Positions 44,680-53,996 of a stretch of DNA of 64,000 nt are shown here, piece by piece (the first letter of the stretch is position 1; each line of letters begins with the position of its first letter). The notes under the pieces are model-generated. The model did no database searches and had not been told where the DNA came from. It saw nothing but the letters and a program-made list of their open reading frames with translations. This stretch comes from GAS188 sp035949255 (GTDB lineage: Bacteria; Pseudomonadota; Alphaproteobacteria; Rhizobiales; Beijerinckiaceae), in contig DASZIL010000151.1 in assembly GCA_035949255.1 (NCBI GenBank), positions 23,182 to 87,181 on the forward strand. The letters run 5' to 3'. The translations under genes were made by a program, and so were the position numbers.

Positions 44680-47600
44680 TGAGACCTTCCCGCACCACCG
44701 TTCTCCTCGCTTTCCTCGCCTTCCTGGCTTGCCTGGCGGGCGGAGCGCTCTCGCTTGGGCCACGCGCCGACGAGGGCGATCAGAGCTATCTCGCGAGCCT
44801 CATCTCGCAAGCTCTGTCGACGCCCTCGACGCAGGTGCGGATCGGCCGGCTCGAGGGCGCCTTGTCTTCGGACGCAACGCTCTATGATCTGAGTATCTCC
44901 GACAAGGACGGCGTGTGGCTGAGGCTTGACCGCGCTCGCCTCGTCTGGACGCGAGCGGCGCTCCTCTCCCGCCGACTCGAGATCGACAAGCTCGAGATCG
45001 GCAAACTCGAGATCCAGCGCCACCCGACTCCATCCGACGAGCCGGTGCCGCAGGCGAACGCTCCTCTCCTGCCGGAGCTACCTGTCAAAGTGCAGGTCAA
45101 GGACTTTTCGCTCGTCGAACTCGCCATCGGCGAACCGCTGCTCGGCGTCGCGGCGCGCTTCACGGCCTCCGGCACCGCAAATCTCGGGAACCCTGCCCAA
45201 GGGCTCGAGCTACGCTTCGATGCGCGCCGGCTCGACGCGCCAGGCACTCTCTCGACCCGATTGTCCTTCGTGCCGCAGACCGAGGCGCTATCCCTTGACC
45301 TCAAGCTCGACGAGCCGCAAGGAGGGTTTCTCTCAAAACTTGCAAGACTCCCCGAAGAGCCGCCGGTCAAGCTCGAGCTGTCGGGTCACGGCACGCTCGA
45401 CGCCTTCGGCGCGGCGCTGCGCTTCGATGCGGGTCCGACGATCGGCGCCGAGGGCAATGCGCGCCTGGCGCGCGAAGGCGGCGTGCGCCATCTCCTCGTC
45501 GACGTCGCCTCGCGCATCGCCGGGCTACTGCCTCCGCCCGTGGCGCCGGCCTTCGCGGGCGAGACGAAGCTGCAAGGGGACGTGACCTTCGCGGACGCGG
45601 GAGCGATCAACCTTGCAGGCTTCTCGATTGCCTCTTCGGTCGCAAGGCTTGATCTTTCGGGCAGCGTGGATGCCGCCCGCAATCTCGACTTGCGCTTTCG
45701 CGCCGGCGCGCTGCCAGCACCCACGGGAACCACCAGGGCAGGTGAAGTCGAGATTGGCAAGCTCGCCCTCGATGGTGCCGTGAAGGGGCCGCTCGACGGC
45801 CCCAGCATCTCGGCTTCGCTCGACCTCGAGGACATGAGGACGCCACAGCTGCGCCTCGCGAAGCTTACTGCCGATTTCACCGCGATCCCGCGCGGCGACG
45901 GCGCCGCGCCAAAGCCAATCGCGCTCGCGGCCAAGGCCGAAGCGAACGGGGTCGCTCTCACGGACCCGGCGCTCGCGGCCGCGGTCGGCGATCGCTTCAG
46001 CTTCACGCTGCACGGCACCACAAGCTCGGACGGCATCGGCGATTTCGATCTCATCGAGGCCTCGTTGCGTAGTGCGCAGGTAACCTACACGGGCAGGCTC
46101 GGCGCGGCTGAAATCCGCGGCAATCTCTTAGCCGAGGTGCCGGACCTTTCCCGCTTCAGTGAACTAGCCGGCACAAAGCTCGCCGGCTCCGCCACCCTCA
46201 AGGCCAACCTCCAAGGCTCGCCCCGGCAAGGCGATGCGTCGGCGCAGCTCGATATGGAGGCCGACCACCTCTCCCTGGGTCAGGCCATCGCCGATCGCTT
46301 GTTCGGCGGCATGGCCAGAGCCTCCGGCGCGATCCGCGCACTGCCACGCGGCGCTTACGGTTTCAACTCGCTGCGCTTATCGGGCCGCCATGTGGCGCTC
46401 ACCCTCGACGGGAGCGCGCGTCCATCTAGCGTTGCGCTCAGCGCCAAGGCTGAGCTGCCGCGGCTCGCTTACGTGGATGAGCGCCTGACGGGGCGCGCCA
46501 ACGCGATCGCCAATATCACGGGAAGCTTCGCGCATCCCGATCTCCATGTGGAGGCGGCGCTCGCTGACGCCACCGGGCTCGGCCGGCCGATACCGCGTTT
46601 CGGCATCGTCGCGGATATCCGCAATCTTCGCGACGCGCTCGATGCACGGGCCAAGCTCGACGGGATCGTCGACGGCAAGGAGGCGAGCGGCAAGCTGCAC
46701 GTGGCCCGCCTGGCCGATGGGGCTTGGCAGCTCGATGGGCTTGCGCTCGGCATCGGCTCAGCCTCGCTTACGGGCGACCTTGGCCTCGATGCTCGCCATC
46801 TTGCGAGCGGCCATGTCATATTCGCGGCGCGCAATCTCGACGACTTGACGCCGCTCCTCCTCACGCGACTCTCCGGCAGCGCCGAAGCGGATGTCAGGCT
46901 TGATGCGCAAGGCGGGCGCCAGGACATCACGCTCGCCGCGCGGGCAACCGAGGTCAAGGCCGCCGCCGTCGTGCTCGGCAAGCTCTCCGGGGACGCGCAG
47001 GTCGTCGATCTCTATGGAATCCCCATCGTCAATGCGGCAATCGGCATCGATCAAGCGGCGATCGCGGGCCAGAGCTTCTCGAGGATCCGGCTCGACGCGA
47101 AAGGCAGCACGACGGCGACTGATTTCTCGGCTCAGGCGAGCGCTCTCGGCTTCGAGCTTTCGACCAAAGGGCGCTTCCTGCCGCAACGACCGATGCGGAT
47201 CGAGGTCGCTTCCTTCGAGGCGAAACGCGGGGCGCGCGCCATCGCGCTCACTGCGCCCGCGAGCATCACCTTCGAGGATGATAGCGTCGCCATCGCCAAC
47301 CTGGCCTTGGCAATGCAAGGGGGCCGGATCAGCCTCGAAGGCACGGCGGGGCAAAAGCTTGATCTGCGGGTCGCGGCCCGCAGTGTGCCCTTGGCTGCCG
47401 CCGACATCTTCGTGCCGGGGCTCGGGCTCTCGGGCACGCTCGACGCCAATGCCACAATCGCCGGCACGCCGGACGCTCCCACGGGGCCTTTCCACGCCAC
47501 CGTGGTGCACCTTTCCACGGCCCAGATGACAGGTGCCGGCCTGTCGCCGGTCGATGCGAAGCTCGATGGCGAGCTCTCCGATAAGCGCGCCAAGATCGAC

Positions 47601-48974
47601 GGCCGCGTCGACATCCATCGCTATGGTATGATCGAGTTCCACGGCGGCCTGCCTTTGTCGACCGCTGGCGCAGTCGATCTTGCCGCGACCGGCCACATCG
47701 ACGCGGCGATCACCGATCCGCTGCTCGGGCCCGCGGGGCGTCGGCTCACGGGAGTTGGGGTCATCGACCTTCATGTCAGGGGAGCGGTGACCAAGCCGGA
47801 GCTCTCCGGGAAGTTGAGCTTATCGCGCGGCAGCTTCTCGGACTTCCTCCAAGGCGTTCAGCTCAACGATCTTCAGATCACGCTCTCCGGCAACAAGGAT
47901 CGACTGGCGATTGAAGAAGCGCGCGCCGCGACTCGCAATGGGGGCACGCTCCGCGCCACGGGCGATGTCAGGATCGATCCGGCAGCAGGCTTTCCGGGCA
48001 CGATTCGCATCAGCGGGCAACGGGCCGAACTGCTCTCCAACCCCTTTGTCACCGCCATCGCCGATCTCGATCTTGCGTTGGCCGGCGCGCTCGCGCGCGA
48101 TCCTCGCATCGGCGGCCGCATCGACCTCGATACCGTGACCGTGAGCGTAGCTGAACGCCTTCCCAGCACCATCCGTCCCTTGCCCGATACGCGTCATCTC
48201 AATCCTCCGAAGGAGGTCGCGGCACGTCTCGCCGCCGAGCGCAAAGCGCAGCGCAGCGCAGCCGCGAGGCGGGCTGCGCCTTTCAATGCCTCCCTGGACA
48301 TCGCCCTCGCCTCGGCCGGCGGCATCCTCGTGCGCGGGCGCGGGCTTGACGCCGAGCTCGGCGGAAGCATCAAGATCACCGGCACACTCGCCGCTCCTAA
48401 TGTGGTCGGCGCCTTCGATTTGCGTCACGGCGATCTCAACATCGTCGGCAACCGGCTCGACTTTACTCGCGGGCACGTGACCTTCAGCGGCGACCTCGTG
48501 CCCGAGCTCGATTTCCTCGCCGAGGCGCGCGCCGCCGATGTGACGGCAATGGTCGGCGTCACGGGCCCTGCATCCGCGCCGCAATTCACCTTCTCGTCCC
48601 AGCCGCCACTGCCACAGGACGAAACCCTCTCGCGCATTCTGTTTGCCAGGGCCACGGGAACCTTGTCGCCCTTCCAGGCACTTCAGCTCGCCCAGGCCGC
48701 CGCGCAATTCTCCTCAGGTGCCGGCAATGGTCCATTGGGCTCGCTTGGAAGGTCGTTCGGGCTTGGGAGCGGCGATGGCGGCTCAGATGGGCTCCTCGGG
48801 CGCCTGCCCAATGCGCTCAGCAAGCGTGTGCGGATTGGGGTCCAGACCGGGGCGACCGCCGGCGAGACAGGCATCTCGGTCGATGTCGACCTCAGCAAGC
48901 ATATCCGGCTGCGGGGCGAAGCGGATGCCAATGGCGAAACCTCAATCGGCATCGGCACCGAGTGGGAGCATTAG
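44679..48974 (+). CDS. tamB: TamB-type translocation/assembly module inner component
   Basis: Protein of 1431 residues with one N-terminal membrane anchor (TTVLLAFLAFLACLAGGALSLG) and a long AsmA-like beta-helical body rich in short repeats such as LDGAVKGPLDGPSIS. The C-terminal DUF490/TamB domain is clear from LSRGSFSDFLQGVQLNDLQITLSG onwards and ends with strands typical of the family (LSKHIRLRGEADANGETSIGIGTEWEH in two pieces: LSKHIRLRGEAD, SIGIGTEW). It spans the periplasm and works with TamA in outer membrane protein insertion or lipid transport. The start codon overlaps the tamA stop (TGATG). Confidence 0.9.
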   Translation: MRPSRTTVLLAFLAFLACLAGGALSLGPRADEGDQSYLASLISQALSTPSTQVRIGRLEGALSSDATLYDLSISDKDGVWLRLDRARLVWTRAALLSRRLEIDKLEIGKLEIQRHPTPSDEPVPQANAPLLPELPVKVQVKDFSLVELAIGEPLLGVAARFTASGTANLGNPAQGLELRFDARRLDAPGTLSTRLSFVPQTEALSLDLKLDEPQGGFLSKLARLPEEPPVKLELSGHGTLDAFGAALRFDAGPTIGAEGNARLAREGGVRHLLVDVASRIAGLLPPPVAPAFAGETKLQGDVTFADAGAINLAGFSIASSVARLDLSGSVDAARNLDLRFRAGALPAPTGTTRAGEVEIGKLALDGAVKGPLDGPSISASLDLEDMRTPQLRLAKLTADFTAIPRGDGAAPKPIALAAKAEANGVALTDPALAAAVGDRFSFTLHGTTSSDGIGDFDLIEASLRSAQVTYTGRLGAAEIRGNLLAEVPDLSRFSELAGTKLAGSATLKANLQGSPRQGDASAQLDMEADHLSLGQAIADRLFGGMARASGAIRALPRGAYGFNSLRLSGRHVALTLDGSARPSSVALSAKAELPRLAYVDERLTGRANAIANITGSFAHPDLHVEAALADATGLGRPIPRFGIVADIRNLRDALDARAKLDGIVDGKEASGKLHVARLADGAWQLDGLALGIGSASLTGDLGLDARHLASGHVIFAARNLDDLTPLLLTRLSGSAEADVRLDAQGGRQDITLAARATEVKAAAVVLGKLSGDAQVVDLYGIPIVNAAIGIDQAAIAGQSFSRIRLDAKGSTTATDFSAQASALGFELSTKGRFLPQRPMRIEVASFEAKRGARAIALTAPASITFEDDSVAIANLALAMQGGRISLEGTAGQKLDLRVAARSVPLAAADIFVPGLGLSGTLDANATIAGTPDAPTGPFHATVVHLSTAQMTGAGLSPVDAKLDGELSDKRAKIDGRVDIHRYGMIEFHGGLPLSTAGAVDLAATGHIDAAITDPLLGPAGRRLTGVGVIDLHVRGAVTKPELSGKLSLSRGSFSDFLQGVQLNDLQITLSGNKDRLAIEEARAATRNGGTLRATGDVRIDPAAGFPGTIRISGQRAELLSNPFVTAIADLDLALAGALARDPRIGGRIDLDTVTVSVAERLPSTIRPLPDTRHLNPPKEVAARLAAERKAQRSAAARRAAPFNASLDIALASAGGILVRGRGLDAELGGSIKITGTLAAPNVVGAFDLRHGDLNIVGNRLDFTRGHVTFSGDLVPELDFLAEARAADVTAMVGVTGPASAPQFTFSSQPPLPQDETLSRILFARATGTLSPFQALQLAQAAAQFSSGAGNGPLGSLGRSFGLGSGDGGSDGLLGRLPNALSKRVRIGVQTGATAGETGISVDVDLSKHIRLRGEADANGETSIGIGTEWEH

Positions 48975-49219
48975 ACGGTCAGCGCGCGTGGCCGTCGATA
49001 TTCAACGCTGACCATCGGCAAGCCGGGCGAATGATCCGTCCAAATAACCCAGCCGCAAGATTCAATCGCGCAGCTTTCCCGTTTACGGCTCGGCAGCCAC
49101 GGCGAACTGGTAGCCCTTGGCTACGACGCGAACCGGGCCATCCCAACTTAGGCTTGTTTTTGGCAGCCACGCGGCGATCGACATTCGAAACAGCGGCTGA
49201 TGTTGCTTGACATGTTGGT

Positions 49220-49285
49220 GGCCTGCCACGCCGGAGGTCGCGGGTTCGCGCCTCGTCACTCGCGCCAGCATTCTCAAGCACTTGT
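49220..49285 (+). repeat. degenerate copy of tRNA-Asp 3' end (att-like)
   Basis: The stretch 49220-49268 matches tRNA-Asp 36511-36559 at 46 of 49 bases, from the anticodon arm through CCA. A further 17 bases match at 12 positions. It has no 5' half, so it is not a tRNA gene. It most likely marks the far end of an insertion at tRNA-Asp. The surrounding gap 48975-49364 shows no gene. Confidence 0.85.
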
Positions 49286-49364
49286 CGTAAGTCCTTGCCC
49301 TCGTCTTTTCAACGAACGGGCGCCCCACAACCGCCGAACCGAGCCGTCGCGCCGACCTGTCTCG

Positions 49365-51422
49365 TCACTTACGCCCGAGCAGCTCCTTGGCCGTGGTGAC
49401 GATCCGCTCAGGCTCGAAGCCGAACTTTTTCTGCAGTTCCTTGAGCGGCGCGGAGGCCCCGAAGGTCTTCATGCCAATGACCTGACCGAAGGCGCCGACA
49501 TAGCGCTCCCATCCCAACACCGATCCCTGCTCCACGGAGATGCGCGCCGTGACCTTGGGCGGCAGCACGCTCTCCCGATAGGATTGCGGCTGATGCTCGA
49601 AGATATCCCACGAGGGCATCGAGACCACGCGGGAGCGGATCCCCTCGGCGACCAGTGTTTCATGAGCCTCAACGATGAGGGAGACCTCGCTTCCCGAAGC
49701 GATGAGGATGATTTCAGGCGGTCCGCCCGGCGCCTCCGCCATGACATAGGCGCCACGAGCGACGCCGGCGGCCGAGGCATATTTGCTGCGATCGAATGTC
49801 GGCAAAGCCTGGCGCGACAGTGCGATCACGGCCGGCTGATGCCGCAGCTGCAGGATATGGCGATAGGCCTCGACGACCTCGTTGGCATCGCCCGGTCGCA
49901 GCACGACCAGGCCGGGAATGGCGCGCAGCGAGATCAGCTGCTCCACCGGCTGATGGGTCGGTCCGTCCTCGCCATCGCCCATGGCGTCATGGGTGAAGAC
50001 GAAAATGGTCGGGAGCTCCATGAGCGCTGAGAGACGAATGGCCGGGCGGGCATAGTCGCTGAAGATGAAGAATGTGGCACCGAAGGCCCGCAGCTTCGAG
50101 AGCGACAGCCCATTGACGATCGCCGCCATGGCGTGCTCGCGAATGCCGAAATGCAGATTGCGCCCGTCTGGCGTCCCGGCTTCGAAATCGCCGGCGCCTT
50201 CGAATTTGAGGGTCGTCTTGTTCGAGGGTGCGAGATCGCCCGAGCCGCCCAGGAACCACGGGATGTTGCGGGCGAGCACGTTCAGCACTTCCCCCGAAAC
50301 GTCGCGCCCGGCGATCCCCTTGGGGTCGGCGGGGAAGCTCGGCAGGTTGCGGTCCCATCCCGCGGGCAGCTCGCGGCGCTGCATCTGGTCGATCTCGGTG
50401 GCAAGCTCGGGGAACCGCGCGCGGTAGGAAGCGAGGAGCTTCTCCCAGCGATCGCGCGCCGCAGCGCCGCGGCGCCCGATACCGGCATCGAAATGCGCGC
50501 GCACCCCGTCGGGGACGAGAAACTTGGCGTCCTGCGGCCAGCCATAGGCGCGCTTGGTCAGCTTCACCTCTTCCTCGCCCAAGGGCTCGCCATGAGCGGC
50601 GGCCGTATCGACCTTGTGCGGCGAGCCATAGCCGATATGGCTGTCGAGGATGATCAGCGTCGGCCGGCCTTTAGTCGTCCGGAACACCGCGAGCGCGTCC
50701 TCGATTCTCTCGAGGTCATTGGCGTCGCCGACCCGCAGGACGTTCCAGCGATAGCCGAGAAAGCGGGCGGCGACATCCTCGGTGAAGGTGAGGCGCGTGT
50801 TGCCCTCGATGGTGATGTGGTTGTTGTCGTAGATCCAGCAGAGGTCATCGAGGCCGAGATGCCCGGCGAGCGAGGCCGCCTCCGAGCCGACGCCCTCCAT
50901 CAGGCAGCCGTCACCGCAAACCGTATAGATGTCGTAGTCGAAGATCTCGAAGCCCGGCCGGTTGTAGCGCGCACCCAACCACTTGCGCGCAATGGCCATG
51001 CCGACGCTGGTGGCGATGCCCTGGCCCAACGGGCCCGTGGTCGTCTCCACCCCCGACACCAAATGGTATTCCGGATGTCCGGGCGCCTTGCTGCCGAGCT
51101 GGCGAAAGTGACGGATATCGTCCAACGTCACCGATGGCTGGCCCAAGCGCTCATAATCGGCATTCACCGCCAGGGTCCCGGTCAGGTGCAGCACTGACCA
51201 GAGCAGCATCGAGGCGTGACCGTTGGACAATACGAAGCGGTCGCGGTCTGGCCAGATCGGATCCTTGGGGTCGAAGCGCATGACCCGATTCCAGATCGTA
51301 TAGACGAGGGGTGCCAACGCCATGGGCGTGCCCGGGTGCCCGGACTTCGCCTGCTGCACAGCGTCGATCGAGAGGGTCCGGATGGTGTTGATCGCGAGTT
51401 GATCGAGATCGTCATTGCTCAT
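49365..51422 (-). CDS. tkt: transketolase
   Basis: Thiamine-diphosphate enzyme of 685 residues that moves two-carbon units between pentose and hexose phosphates. Features are AINTIRTLSIDAVQQAKSGHPG at the start, HASMLLWSVLHLTG, the ThDP site GDGCLMEGVGSEAASLAGHLGLDDLCWIYDNN (seen as GDGCLMEG and IYDNNHITIEG), FFIFSDYARPAIRLSALM, and HDAMGDGEDGPTHQPVEQL. Length is normal. It faces the same way as gnd, 136 bases downstream of it, with a composite palindrome between. Both lie between two tRNA-Asp fragments. Confidence 0.95.
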   Translation of the reverse strand: MSNDDLDQLAINTIRTLSIDAVQQAKSGHPGTPMALAPLVYTIWNRVMRFDPKDPIWPDRDRFVLSNGHASMLLWSVLHLTGTLAVNADYERLGQPSVTLDDIRHFRQLGSKAPGHPEYHLVSGVETTTGPLGQGIATSVGMAIARKWLGARYNRPGFEIFDYDIYTVCGDGCLMEGVGSEAASLAGHLGLDDLCWIYDNNHITIEGNTRLTFTEDVAARFLGYRWNVLRVGDANDLERIEDALAVFRTTKGRPTLIILDSHIGYGSPHKVDTAAAHGEPLGEEEVKLTKRAYGWPQDAKFLVPDGVRAHFDAGIGRRGAAARDRWEKLLASYRARFPELATEIDQMQRRELPAGWDRNLPSFPADPKGIAGRDVSGEVLNVLARNIPWFLGGSGDLAPSNKTTLKFEGAGDFEAGTPDGRNLHFGIREHAMAAIVNGLSLSKLRAFGATFFIFSDYARPAIRLSALMELPTIFVFTHDAMGDGEDGPTHQPVEQLISLRAIPGLVVLRPGDANEVVEAYRHILQLRHQPAVIALSRQALPTFDRSKYASAAGVARGAYVMAEAPGGPPEIILIASGSEVSLIVEAHETLVAEGIRSRVVSMPSWDIFEHQPQSYRESVLPPKVTARISVEQGSVLGWERYVGAFGQVIGMKTFGASAPLKELQKKFGFEPERIVTTAKELLGRK

Positions 51423-51462
51423 CGCGTCAACTCCTCATGCTGCGTCTGCATTTCGCCCAGCC

Positions 51463-51561
51463 AGAGCATGATCCGGAAAAACGGAAACCATTTTTTCGAA
51501 AGATTATGCTCCACTATCAGCGTAGGGCATGAGGGCGTTTTCACTTCGCCAGCATGCTTTA
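51463..51561. repeat. composite palindromic repeat, copy 3 (reverse orientation)
   Basis: R2 in reverse lies at 51463-51512 (AGAGCATGATCCGG to ATTATGCTCC), followed by a degenerate R1 at about 51525-51558 (GGCATGAGGGCG with CGCCAGCATGC). It fills the gap between gnd and tkt and ends on the gnd stop codon. Confidence 0.75.
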
Positions 51562-52578
51562 GGATTTGGCCGACTTCTCGATATGCCCGCCGAATTCATA
51601 GCGCATCGCCGAAAGCAACTTGTCGGCGTAATCCGCCTCGCCCCGCGAGCTGAACCGCTCATAGAGGGCCGACGACAGCACTTGGACGGGCACGCCCTCG
51701 TCAATTGCGGCCTTGATGGTCCAGCGGCCTTCGCCGGAATCGGACACCCTGCCCGCAAAATTTGCCAGACCTGGGTCCTGGATCAAGGCCGCCGCCGAGA
51801 GGTCGAGCAGCCAGGACGAGATCACGCTGCCGCGCCGCCAGAGCTCCGTGACATCCGGCAGGTTGAGATCGTACTGGTAGTGTTCGGGCTGGCGCAGCGG
51901 CGTGGTTTCCGCATCGACCGTGCCGATCTTCTTGCCGATATTGGCTGCCTTGAGGACGGCCAGGCCCTCGGCATAGGCGGCCATCACGCCGTATTCGATC
52001 CCGTTATGCACCATTTTGACGAAATGGCCGGCGCCACTCGGCCCGCAATGCAGATAGCCCTGCTCGCATGTGCCGCCCAGCTTCTCCCGTCCCGGGGTGC
52101 GCGGGATGTTGCCGCGGCCGGGCGCGAGGGTCGCGAAGATCGGGTCGAGACGGTTCACCACGTCGCGCTCGCCGCCGATCATCATGCAATAACCGCGCTC
52201 CAGCCCCCAGACTCCGCCGCTGGTGCCGACCTCGACATAATGGATACCCTTGGGCGCGAGTTCCTTGGCGCGGCGAATATCGTCGACATAGTAGGAATTG
52301 CCGCCGTCGATGACGATGTCGCCGCTCTCGAGATGGGGCACGAGATCGGAGATTGTCTTGTCGACCACGCCGGCCGGCACCATCAGCCAGACCGCGCGCG
52401 GCTTCGACAGGCGGCTGGCAAACTCGGCCAGCGAGGCCGCGCCAACGGCGTTCTCCTTCACCAGCTCGGCGACCGCCTTCGCCGACATGTCGTACACAGC
52501 GCATTGGTGCCCGCCCCTCAAGAGCCGGCGCACCATGTTGGAGCCCATCCGGCCGAGGCCGATCATTCCCAGTTGCAT
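51559..52578 (-). CDS. gnd: 6-phosphogluconate dehydrogenase, decarboxylating, short (NAD-type) form
   Basis: Oxidises 6-phosphogluconate to ribulose 5-phosphate and CO2. The 339 residues have the Rossmann start MQLGMIGLGRMGSNMVRRLL, the substrate signature DGGNSYYVDDIRRAKEL, GPSGAGHFVKMVHNGIEYG with the catalytic Lys and Asn, and RGSVISSWLLDL. The length is that of the short, often NAD-dependent class rather than the E. coli type of about 470. It is followed by tkt, giving a small pentose-phosphate module. Confidence 0.93.
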   Translation of the reverse strand: MQLGMIGLGRMGSNMVRRLLRGGHQCAVYDMSAKAVAELVKENAVGAASLAEFASRLSKPRAVWLMVPAGVVDKTISDLVPHLESGDIVIDGGNSYYVDDIRRAKELAPKGIHYVEVGTSGGVWGLERGYCMMIGGERDVVNRLDPIFATLAPGRGNIPRTPGREKLGGTCEQGYLHCGPSGAGHFVKMVHNGIEYGVMAAYAEGLAVLKAANIGKKIGTVDAETTPLRQPEHYQYDLNLPDVTELWRRGSVISSWLLDLSAAALIQDPGLANFAGRVSDSGEGRWTIKAAIDEGVPVQVLSSALYERFSSRGEADYADKLLSAMRYEFGGHIEKSAKS

Positions 52579-52581
52579 GCG

Positions 52582-52770
52582 CTATCCTCCTCTACAGATA
52601 TCACGATGGGACGCCGGTCCGAGGGCGGCCTTCTCGAAGATGTCGACGAGCTCGCGGTAATGCCGGGCGATCTCGACGACACCGACGACCCCAGTTTAGA
52701 CGGCTCGTCCGCGCCAGTCGACGAGGACATCGAAAAACGCGCTGCCAGCCTGGCGAACGCAACAAAATAA
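52582..52770 (-). pseudogene. degraded coding fragment upstream of gnd
   Basis: On the minus strand the frame from about 52770 to the TAG at 52582 reads GSAFFDVLVDWRGRAV, an in-frame TAA at 52698-52696, then VVEIARHYRELVDIFEKAALG. It has the composition of a real protein end and stops four bases before the gnd start, but has no start codon and one internal stop. I do not recognise the parent gene. Confidence 0.4.
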
Positions 52771-53089
52771 TCGCGAAATACATCAAACGCCAAGAGCTGA
52801 CATGTACAGTGCGTGAGCTTGAGTATGTCTCCTCGAAGCGGGATGATCGGGCGAAGGCGATGACCCCGCCCAGACCATCGATCCTGTTGCGCCAATATCG
52901 AGGGTGGCACGCGCGGAGCAGTCGCGCAACGCAAGGCCGCCGTCGACAGTGCCACCGCTTATCCGACGCTCGCGCAGCCGACCTCTCGCCCCTTGCTCGC
53001 CCGCTTTCGTTCCAACTTTGCCTTGTTATTGCGAGCCAAGCAGGCTATCCGAATGGGGAACAGCGATTGACTTTGCTCGGCATCTCGAT

Positions 53090-53128
53090 GGCCTGTCGCG
53101 CCGGGGGTTCGAGCCGGTCACTCGCGCC
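53090..53128 (+). repeat. second degenerate copy of tRNA-Asp 3' end
   Basis: It reads GGCCTGTCGCGCCGG, then GGGTTCGAGCC, then GGTCACTCGCGCC. This equals tRNA-Asp 36511-36557 with the seven bases AGGTCGC deleted, one further base lost and two substitutions. It lies 93 bases before rpiA and ends the segment that contains tkt and gnd. The rest of the gap 52771-53143 shows no gene. Confidence 0.7.
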
Positions 53129-53143
53129 GTCGCCTTGCGATTT

Positions 53144-53217
53144 CATCATGCTCTCCTTCATTCATCGAGCATGATCCTTTCGGAAAATCGGTTTCCACTT
53201 TTCCAGACCACGCTCCA
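53144..53217. repeat. composite palindromic repeat, copy 4 (R1 half + R2)
   Basis: The right arm of R1 (ATCATGCTCT at 53145-53154) is followed by a full R2 at 53167-53216 (GAGCATGATCC to CACGCTCC). The left arm of R1 is missing. The element stops four bases before the rpiA start. Confidence 0.78.
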
Positions 53218-53220
53218 GAA

Positions 53221-53931
53221 ATGCCGGTTCATACGCAAGACGGCCAGAAGCAAATGGCGGCGGCTCGCGCCGTCGATCTTGTTTCATCGGGGATGAAGCT
53301 CGGGCTCGGTACCGGCTCGACGGCGGCGTATTTCGTGGACCTCCTTGGGGACAGGGTCCGCTCCGGGCTCGATGTCGTCTGCGTGCCGACTTCCGAGGCC
53401 ACGCGTGAGAGAGCCGAGCGCCAGGGCCTCTTCGTGACCACGCTCGACGAGGTTCCTCGTCTCGATCTCACGGTCGATGGCGCCGATGAAATCGACCAGG
53501 AGCTTCGCCTGATCAAGGGCGGCGGGGGCGCTCTTCTGCGCGAGAAAATCGTGGCTTATGCCTCGGCGCGCATGGTGGTGATCGCCGACCGTTCGAAGCT
53601 CGTCGCAAGGCTCGGCGCCTTTCCGCTGCCGATCGAGGTCGTGCCCTTCGGTCTTGCGGCAACCCGCATCGCGATCGAGGCGGAGGCCTCGCGGCTAGGG
53701 CTCACGGGCCGAATCGAATTGCGAAAGGATGCTTCTGGAAAGGTTTTCCACACGGACGGCGGACATTTCATCCTCGATGCCGCCTTTGGCGCGATCCCCG
53801 ACCCGGTTGCGCTTTCAAGCCGATTGGGCGATACCCCCGGCGTCGTCGAGCACGGCCTGTTCATTGGGCTCGCGCGAGGCGCGATCATTGCCGGGGGCGA
53901 CGACCTGGCGATTCTCGGCTCGCTCGACTGA
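53221..53931 (+). CDS. rpiA: ribose-5-phosphate isomerase A
   Basis: Interconverts ribose 5-phosphate and ribulose 5-phosphate; 236 residues. Typical motifs are KLGLGTGSTAAYFVDLLG, PTSEATRERAE, LTVDGADEIDQELRLIKGGGGALLREKIVAYAS with the catalytic Asp, Glu and Lys, and DGGHFILDAAF. The ATG follows a composite palindrome with no clear ribosome site, so an internal start at 53254 (MAAARAVDL) remains possible. It completes, with tkt and gnd nearby, much of the pentose phosphate branch. Confidence 0.95.
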   Translation: MPVHTQDGQKQMAAARAVDLVSSGMKLGLGTGSTAAYFVDLLGDRVRSGLDVVCVPTSEATRERAERQGLFVTTLDEVPRLDLTVDGADEIDQELRLIKGGGGALLREKIVAYASARMVVIADRSKLVARLGAFPLPIEVVPFGLAATRIAIEAEASRLGLTGRIELRKDASGKVFHTDGGHFILDAAFGAIPDPVALSSRLGDTPGVVEHGLFIGLARGAIIAGGDDLAILGSLD

Positions 53932-53996
53932 TCGGCTCCGATCGGCGACGGGCCATCTCGGCAGCCCATCTTGGCAGCCCATCTTGGGAGTATCCC

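Noticed and set aside
48979..49281. Minus-strand frame beginning MLENAGASDEARTRDLRRGRP
   Set aside because: It is the reverse-strand translation of the tRNA-Asp fragment at 49220 and carries no independent coding evidence.
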